Below, piece by piece: positions 57,141 to 64,000 of a DNA stretch of 64,000 bases. Origin of the DNA: Siphonodentalium dalli (taxonomy: Eukaryota > Mollusca > Scaphopoda > Gadilida > Siphonodentaliidae); assembly GCA_032622095.1 (NCBI GenBank), contig CP136064.1, forward strand, positions 2,358,001 through 2,422,000, written 5' to 3'. A model generated the notes under the pieces. That model ran no database searches and was not told the origin of the DNA. It was given only the letters and a program-made list of their open reading frames with translations. Position 1 is the stretch's first letter. The number at the start of each line of letters is the position of its first letter. The translations under genes were made by a program, and so were the position numbers.

Positions 57141-57815
57141 AAGAAATTAAACCAGAGTTTCAAATCTCTACATTTTAAACTGTAGGAGGAGTTGATTACA
57201 CCACGAAGGTACCCAATCTCATCCAAAAGGCAAAAATGTTCCAAATTTTCTAAGTCGAAAACCCCCCAAAAATATGGAAAAAATGATATTTTTTATTAGC
57301 TATATAGATGTTGCAAATCATCAACATGTTAGGAACTATATCCCAGAGTTTAAAATCTCTACATTTAAAACTGTAGGAGGAGTTGATTACACCTTGAACT
57401 TATATGAAGGTACCCAATCTCATCCAAAAGGCAAAAATGTTCCAAATTTTCTAAGTCAAAAACCCCCCGAAAATATGGAAATAATGATATTTTCTATTAG
57501 CTATATAGATGTTGCAAATCACCAACATGTTAGGAACAATATCCCAGAGTTTCAAATCTCTACATTTAAAACTGTAGGAGGAGTTGATTACACCATGAAG
57601 ATACCCAATCTCATCCAAAAGGCAAAAATGTTCCAAATTTTCTAAGTCGAAAACCCCCCCAAAAATATGGAAAAAACTATATTTTTGATTAGCTATATAG
57701 ATGTTGCAAATCACCAACATGTTAGGAACAATATCCCAGAGTTTCAAATCTCTACGTTTAAAACTGTAGGAGGAGTTGATTACACCATGAAGGTACCCAA
57801 TCTCGGACGCACGGA
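57141..57815 (+). repeat. Tandem array, about 195 bp monomer, 3.5 copies
   Basis: 'aacatgttaggaac' recurs at 57324, 57525 and 57717 (201 and 192 bp apart), with 'aactgtaggaggagttgatt' and 'tcatccaaaaggcaaaaatg' in each unit. Frames run through the array on both strands because the monomers lack stops, not because of a protein. Confidence 0.9.
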
Positions 57816-57885
57816 CGTACGTACGGACGGACGGACGAGGGTCATTTCTATAGTCCTCCGACGGAAACGTCGGGGGACAAAAATA
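57816..57885. repeat. GGACGGAC tract and terminal hairpin
   Basis: A run of 'cggacg(t/g)acg' ends the array and leads to GTCCTCCGACG-gaaa-CGTCGGGGGAC (57854-57879), a strong stem-loop. This is probably the terminus of the element that contains the 195 bp array. Confidence 0.7.
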
Positions 57886-58637
57886 TGGTATCACTGATAG
57901 CCACAGGTTTAACCGGGGAAAACCAAACATGTTGTGAAGGACTTTCCCCACAGGCAAATTTGTAATACGCCAACCGTAGCTGAGCTGAAGCGGCGTTAGA
58001 TCTCAACATATCTGTCAACCCAAAGATTTTTTGAATTTCGAAAATGTATCGTGCCCAGGTTTCTGTAAAACCTGTAATGTACCACAATCTTGTTTACTGC
58101 CATGCCAATTGGGTTGACCGATCAAGAGGGTAAAACGTCATTTCAGCTAAGCCGTCAGCTGTGTCCACAAGGTACCACATGGTCACTCTTTGAATGCAAG
58201 CAATACTGAGGTTCTGATCCGACTCACCCGGGTCCCGTACATACAGTATAAAACCAGGCCTTTTCAGACATTCATAACCACAATAAGAGAATGAAACTGG
58301 CAAACCGCTGTATCGTCAGAAGCTAGGGCTTGATTCAAAGGCCTCGTCACGGGGAACATTATATGGAGTAAGAATAAAATCCAACGGAAAATGCTGGATA
58401 GAGGGACTCATACATGTGGATAAAACTGCTCCGAATTGGGGATTTTCTAATGCAAAAGAAAGTAAGCTGGAGTCAAACAAAACTTTATTTGACCAACAAA
58501 AATAAATGATGGATTATAAAACAAAACAACAGTAGATATCTTCACAAAGCTGTTCAAGAAGCCAACTACATCATTAATAACATCTTTTTCACCTTAAATC
58601 ATAATCAATTTATTAAAACAGTTTTAGGCCTATTTCT
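57886..58637. other. No gene seen
   Basis: Minus-strand frames at 57848-58087 and 58094-58303 are short and unrecognised. Confidence 0.4.
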
Positions 58638-58641
58638 TTAA

Positions 58642-58986
58642 AGGGGTACTGTACACTAAATCTGGCCATTTTGGGACAATCTCCTTTTATACTCAACAGG
58701 ATATTTGCAACAAATTAATGAATTTGAGCCATAAATGAGTGCAAAATACACTCATTTACCCTATGGATGAAACATACAAAATGGTCATTATAACGGAAAT
58801 ATATTTATGACTCCAGCCATAAATTCCTTTTCATTATAACTACCATGTTGTTTGTATTATTCATAGAGCATATGAGTAAATTTTGCACTGATCTATGGCT
58901 CAAATTCATTAATTTTTTGCATATATTCTGTTCAACATAAAAGGAGATGGTCCCAAAATTGGTCAGATTTAGTGTACAGTACCCCT
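58642..58986. mobile_element. TTAA-flanked hairpin MITE (345 bp)
   Basis: TTAA on each side (58638-58641 and 58987-58990). Ends are inverted AGGGGTACTGTACACTAAAT; arms of about 110 bp include 'ttaatgaatttgagccata'. Target and end resemble the 41983-42462 element (AGGTACT), suggesting related transposases. Confidence 0.85.
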
Positions 58987-58990
58987 TTAA

Positions 58991-59408
58991 CTGCATTTGT
59001 TTTTCCAGAAAAACACTTAATTTGATATATATCATGAGTGGGCTCCTGCGAAGATTTTGTTTAATCAAATCCCGAATCAAATCTGGGCCTATCGCCATGA
59101 TGGAATTCACCCAGAGAGAAATGCATTTCGGTCCATATCTGTATGATGAACTGAGGTGGTATTTTATGACCTAGGGTGTTGCAGACCAGATTACATCTAA
59201 TGCAATAAGTTACCATGGATATTCAGGGGTGTACTCGATTGTTAATCCAATGTTTTGCCTAAAACTTCGGACCCCAAAGTTTTATCACAAAGATCTTATT
59301 AATATCAAAACTTTTTGTTATAGCACTATTCTTTTAGCTCGATGTGTGTTGTTTTGGCATGCAAAGCAGATAAATTAGAGTTATCAAGGGGGTTGTGTAT
59401 CTTTAAAG
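58991..59408. other. No gene seen
   Basis: Nothing recognised beyond short frames. Confidence 0.4.
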
Positions 59409-59715
59409 GCTTAAAAGTATCTTTGAATGCATGAGGATGAACAGTAATGAGAGTTTTCCAATGAAAGGCAGCAAGCCAATTTCCTTAATCCTGAAATTAT
59501 CATATAATTTTGCTGTGGGTCACTCCCTTTGAGTATACTGTAGTGACAAGAACTCTGCTTGTCAGAGTTATAAATATGGCTTCTGGCATTCATCAGAAAG
59601 CTCTCGACAAGCACTCCAACAAACACCAACAAGCCATATTTCTTACTATATACTGAAAATTTTTCCACAACTCTGCTATTGTTGAAAGGCTGTATACATT
59701 GAGCATTACTGAAGA
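59409..59715. mobile_element. Palindromic MITE family, old diverged copy 4
   Basis: 'gaacagtaatgagagttttc', 'caatgaaaggcagcaagcca' and 'ttccttaatcctgaaatta' on the left; 'gaaagctctcgacaagcact' and 'caacaagccatatttcttac' on the right. It is the same family as 33753-33965, with many substitutions and an internal rearrangement. Confidence 0.6.
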
Positions 59716-60363
59716 CCAATCCAATATTGATTTAGATAGTAGCATCATAGAAGAGAAACCGTACATCCACTGAATTAAAAATGAGAGAGAGAGACGCACT
59801 TTGTAAGTGTTTGCACTTTTGCATCGATCCCACATTGTTATTTTCTTTAAATGACAATAAAATGTGTTTAAACTAAACTGTATCAAAAGGTAAAATCACT
59901 AATTTGCTATCCATCCAAAAATTTAACCAGTTCATGACTAGAAAAGCATCATTGAGAATAGCAAACTGTATTTTGTTACACACCTATTCTATTAAAACTC
60001 AGTTTATGCCACAAACCGACCTATCTGGTAAATGGAAACCTATTCCGCATGAGAAAAATTTGCTGATGTACAATTTATGACCCTGACATCATATGACAGC
60101 TGTCAAAATTGAAAAACGAATGCACTGCCTACTCTGACCTACATTCTCTAAGCGATGTTTGTTCTGAATAAGTTATCTCATTATTTATTTTCTGAGCATT
60201 TGCACCAAACTGAACTAATGAAACAGAATTTTAGTTTAGAAGTGACTAGCCAATGAAACTTAACTTATTACCAAATTAGACTTGCTAATTTAGAAAGATT
60301 TCATGATGAATCCATACTTTTGAAAGTGCAATTTCGCTCAAATTCATTTCTAATTACGAACAC
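59716..60363. other. No gene seen
   Basis: The minus-strand frame at 59593-59886 partly overlaps the MITE and is unrecognised. The rest is AT-rich. Confidence 0.4.
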
Positions 60364-61080
60364 GGGGGGGGGGGGGGGGGGGGGTCATCTGATACTCGAG
60401 AAATGCTGCTCTCCGGGTCAAGGCTGTGCCGCTGTCACAGAAATGCTACATTTCTCTACCGGGTTTCCGTTTGGAAATGAATAATATGCGCAAAAGGTTA
60501 GGTCTAAATATAAATATAAATGGCCGGAATAATGATATTGTTGATTACATAGTTATGACAGTTGTGTTCGAAGCACATAACTGTGGAGAACTTAGATAAA
60601 AATGGTATTTGTTGTATGGATTTTGAGTGTTGTATTTCGATAACTTTGAAGGGAAATTACGTCATTTGTGTGATGAAAATAGCAGAGTAAAATTCAAAAT
60701 AACACTATGGAAATCAACACTGGAGAGATACTTGGGAATACAAGCGAAAAAAGCAAATCACAAAAGTGTCGAGATGGACGACAGGAATACTACGATATCG
60801 ACAACAAAATAAAGACAATTTACCGAGAGAGAAATGTAGCAAGTCGCTGACTGAGAGAAGGGTAGCATTGAAATGCAGTGCGCAATATTGTCGATTTTAG
60901 TGGATTTTTCCACAGAAAAACAATACTACAGCTATCCTCACGATGAAATGACATATACCCGGTGATGTACCACTGATATATTCCTTATGTTGAAAAATTC
61001 AGCTTGAAACTTTTAAATACCGATTCAGCGGTGATGCATAGACCGGGAGAGCGGCATTTCTCGAGTAACAGATGAGCCCC
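60364..61080. mobile_element. Possible hAT-like MITE with a poly-G end (717 bp)
   Basis: The G21 run (60364-60384) plus 'tcatctgatactcgagaaat' and 'gctgctctccggg' is mirrored by 'cgggagagcggcatttctcg', 'agtaacagatgagcccc' ending at 61080. Flanks 'tacgaaca' and 'gatgaaca' are an imperfect 8 bp match. The inside has a 61-codon frame (60627-60812) with no motif. Confidence 0.6.
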
Positions 61081-61254
61081 AGTGATGAACAAACATTCTT
61101 TTAACTTCACGAAGTTTGGCGGCACACAAACAATCAAATTTGCAGTTCTAAAATAGTGAAATAATTTCCATCTATGATATTGATGTATGGCATTTTCAGA
61201 ATCTATACTCCTTGTGACTGATTATCAATTATTCTCTATTGATTCCTGTGGACT
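61081..61254. other. No gene seen
   Basis: Short intervening DNA without recognised features. Confidence 0.4.
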
Positions 61255-61405
61255 ATGGCTCGTGATGAATACTGAACAACACGCCAGTGCAAATGGGTTA
61301 CTCAGTATGACACACATACCATCATGGGAGAATAAAACTTTGATCCTGCACTCGTGCCATATCGAGTAACCCATTTGCCCTGTTGTATCACTTTAATTTC
61401 AAAGC
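61255..61405. mobile_element. Hairpin MITE
   Basis: 'gtgatgaatactgaacaaca' and 'gcaaatgggttactcagtat' pair with 'atcgagtaacccatttgccc' and 'tgttgtatcac'. The loop is about 50 bp. The frame across it is a by-product. Confidence 0.65.
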
Positions 61406-62064
61406 TTTCTAATGAATGGCATATACCAAATATTTTCAACTAAATCCTGCAATATTCACATGATCTATAAGCAATTTATCAAGTTAGCGGTCTTTGTCAA
61501 TGATGTTCCGCTCATCAAAGGGATAAACAGGAGTAAGTAAAATGTGAACTTTAGTGGATGGATATAGCCTGATGAATGCCAAGTTGTCAGATATCCTACA
61601 AAGGTATGTGTTACTCTCCAATGATGAATACAAATGGAGAATTTACCATAACACTTTTAAAAAGTATTGAACTTATCAGGATGAAACTTGGTTTGTATGG
61701 ACACCTTGCCACAGGGACAAATTTTGTTGGCTCACGAGGCTGGTGCGGTGTGACATTGAACTTCAAATATCTGACCATCAACAAATATCTCAGAAAGTAC
61801 TGGGACTGCCCAGATGAAATATCACTGTGATGCCGTACATAACATAACAGGCTGAACTATACCATCAAATTTGTCCGTGTATCAAGATGTCCATTAATAT
61901 AACTAAGATGATACCTGTCAGTTCCCAAAAATAAAGGTAAGTATACAAGTAGATGTTCTAGATGGCTGAAGTAATTCACAAGCCACTGGCGTCGAACTAA
62001 CAAGCTCATCAAATCAGGCATTTCATTCAATTCGAACAAATAAAGTCTGTGATAAGCCCTTGTT
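61406..62064. other. No gene seen
   Basis: 61405-61455 resembles part of the palindromic MITE family ('ctttctaatgaatggcatat', 'aactaaatcctgcaa'). A plus-strand frame at 61576-61830 has no motif. Confidence 0.4.
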
Positions 62065-62780
62065 TCTGCAGGCTCTGAATGCTTGGGATATGCTGAGCTG
62101 ATGTGTTAGGCATTCAGAGCCCATGTCCCTCCCCGAAACTCAGAATGGGACCTTTTCGCAACTTAAACCTGTCAACAATCAGGATGTGTATATCGCTATT
62201 TGATGGGAAAACATTACTGTCAAAAACTGTTGAAAATATGATGTAAAAAACAATGACATTAATCTATGACCTCGATCTTCAACAAAAATATTTCTTTGTA
62301 TCATACACACCCTCCCCTAATACTTTATAATCATACCAATTTTCAGATAAATCCATCAAAGGATGTCCAAGATACGGAACGGACAAGAAATCTCGCATTA
62401 AAACAATTATCTTTCTGTAACCTTGACCTTCAATATACAAATTTTTTTTCAAAACACATTATCCCCTCATACCGTATAACACACCAAGTTTCGAATCATA
62501 TTATATGCCCCTGAATTTTTTTTTTCAAGGAGATAAAAATGTTTGTTTACATTATATTATGCTTATTATCGCCTACAAGTATCAATTTTGCATCATTCTG
62601 AGCAGAAGATGTCAGCGAATTGTTTAGTCTATTAGCTGATGGGACAGAATACTGTGTTGTTGTAAAAAGTTTCGCCCAGCAGACTGGGCACAAAAAGTTC
62701 CATTGTGGGTATACATAAGGGACACAGGATCTGAATGCCAAACACATCTGCATAGCCCAAGCATTCAGAGCCCACGGAAA
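62065..62780. mobile_element. Possible TIR element (0.7 kb)
   Basis: 'caggctctgaatgcttggga' (62070) is mirrored by 'agcccaagcattcagagccc' (62754-62773), extending to about 31 bp with few mismatches. A partial inverse copy of the end, 'gcattcagagccc', also lies at 62110. Inside, nothing is recognised. Confidence 0.5.
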
Positions 62781-62953
62781 CGAGGGCTAGATGTGATAAG
62801 ACTGTTGAAATGATGTGTTAGTCATTTGCTATTCTCATAGGTGATGGAGCAGATAAGAAAACACACACACAGTGTCTTGTGTGTCAACAGGGGACTTCTG
62901 CTTGAAACATGATAACTGAGAACTAACGTTTTCTTGAAAAAAAAAGCAAAGAA

Positions 62954-63023
62954 ACAATTAACTTCAATATTAATAATAGGTAGGCCTACAATTAACTTCA
63001 ATATTAATAATAGGTAGGCCTAC
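62954..63023 (+). repeat. Perfect 34 bp tandem duplication
   Basis: 'aattaacttcaatattaata' plus 'ataggtaggcctac' twice without a visible difference. Recent slippage or duplication. Confidence 0.9.
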
Positions 63024-63780
63024 AATGTTTTAAAGCCTGACTATGTAATGGAGTCTTGGCAAGGTAACGACTAAGATAGGATTGTCAAAAAATATAAATT
63101 GGGTAAACTGCTCAGAATTTGTTTATTCTGAAGCTAATGAAATCTTTGACAAGAACTGCGAAGTATGTTTACTTTCTCTGCTTTGAAATGTTGAGAAAAT
63201 GTACCTCCTATGAGAATGATGTGCCAGAATAGAACATAAATAATTATATTCAAAAATGTCAATTGAAATGAGGTTAGCTACAATTCTACTCCTTATCTGC
63301 AAAATTTGCAACTGCAATTCAATGAAGGGTTAAAACATTCCAGTCTCTTCGTAAATAGTCGCACCAAAATCATACCGTATGTACATCTCTGTAACTTCGA
63401 CAGGAGTTCTATTTTCGAACATCAACAACTTAATTAGTCCATTGCAAAAAATGACAATTTTCACTGGTTGTTCTATTATACTTTTCAGAAATCAGTAGCA
63501 CATGTGGGAAATGCAATCAATTGGTCGGTATGACCGCTGTGTTGGAGTGTACGGGTGCTGTGGCGGTCAAGTCGTGATTTTGTCGAGCGACCGAGACGCA
63601 GACAGTCAAATGGACAGATAATTATCACATATATTACAATAAACGGTCCACAGCCCTACAGGGTGATGTCAGTGCCAACAGGTGCACGCATATACTTTTT
63701 GTGAGTTTCTTTTCAAAGAGACTGTGTTTAGACCAATATACTTCATGAGTAAACAAAGTTAATTTGATACAAACAGAACG
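63024..63780. other. No gene seen
   Basis: Short frames, nothing recognised. 63585-63605 is a GC-richer island ('cgagcgaccgagacgcagac'). Confidence 0.4.
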
Positions 63781-64000
63781 AAAGGCCGATCGTGAGAGGT
63801 CGATCATGATCGGCAGATGTTTAACCCATATCTTGGCGATAGTGATTAGCTATTTTCAGCTTTGATGCTAAAATATTTTTTTTAAAAGAATTTAGTCAAA
63901 CCAAAATTATTAATTCTATCTGTATTTTGAGCTGAGAAGCTCACATTCAAAATTGGTTTCAATCAGATAAAAAATTTTTGAGTTACTGCAGCATGCATGA
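63781..64000 (+). repeat. Dispersed repeat, copy 2 (cut by window end)
   Basis: 'ggccgatcgtgagaggtcga', 'gatgtttaacccatatctt' and 'tgagctgagaagctcacatt' match 40481-40925 in the same order and orientation. The right border lies outside the window. Confidence 0.7.

Noticed and set aside
57274-57957. Repeated peptide frames up to 168 codons
   Set aside because: They follow the 195 bp array on both strands; no family or start context supports a protein.

Overview
This 64 kb window is animal nuclear DNA, AT-rich and very dense in repeats, with no long intact gene. It suggests a marine invertebrate, most likely a lophotrochozoan such as a mollusc. The reasons are pearl/HINE-like elements built from tandem 'ccaagatggc' monomers, many foldback MITEs, a DIRS retrotransposon, a CR1/Jockey-type LINE, and decayed genes of a PIN-nuclease plus CXC transposon family that I know from marine invertebrate genomes. 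The species cannot be fixed from the sequence alone.

Layout. 0-3 kb: direct repeats and a GC-rich 122 bp tandem array. 3.07-17.11 kb: one large palindromic DNA transposon bounded by CTTG, carrying two head-to-head decayed copies of a PIN/CXC gene. It is split by a HINE-like element (3.12-5.40 kb), by two head-to-tail copies of an unclassified element (5.78-11.20 kb) and by a 1.5 kb TIR element (13.46-14.96 kb). 19.3-24.8 kb: a second palindrome with 1.4 kb arms, an unknown ORF on both arms (open on the right, stopped on the left) and three copies of a 0.53 kb repeat in the loop. 25.4-33.0 kb, minus strand: two good candidate exons and a frameshifted core resembling CARF-like/MULE-transposase-derived proteins, with a second HINE-like element and other repeats between them. 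33-38.6 kb: hairpin MITEs and the 'gacccgacttcgtccggg' dispersed family. 38.7-40.2 kb: a broken LINE followed by a clean C2H2 zinc-finger exon. 40.5-45.7 kb: MITEs and a third, decayed HINE-like array. 45.72-50.73 kb: a third palindromic element bounded by GTCTC, with a hAT-like element inserted in its left arm; the right arm preserves the empty site. 50.8-52.6 kb: a degenerate DIRS element on the minus strand. 52.7-64 kb: a tandemly duplicated dispersed element, a 195 bp array, more MITEs and apparently unique AT-rich DNA.

The only candidates for host genes are the CARF-like exons (minus strand, about 32-33 kb) and the zinc-finger exon (39994-40171). Everything else that codes belongs to mobile elements, mostly dead. 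The nesting gives a relative order of insertions, which is the clearest biological story here.
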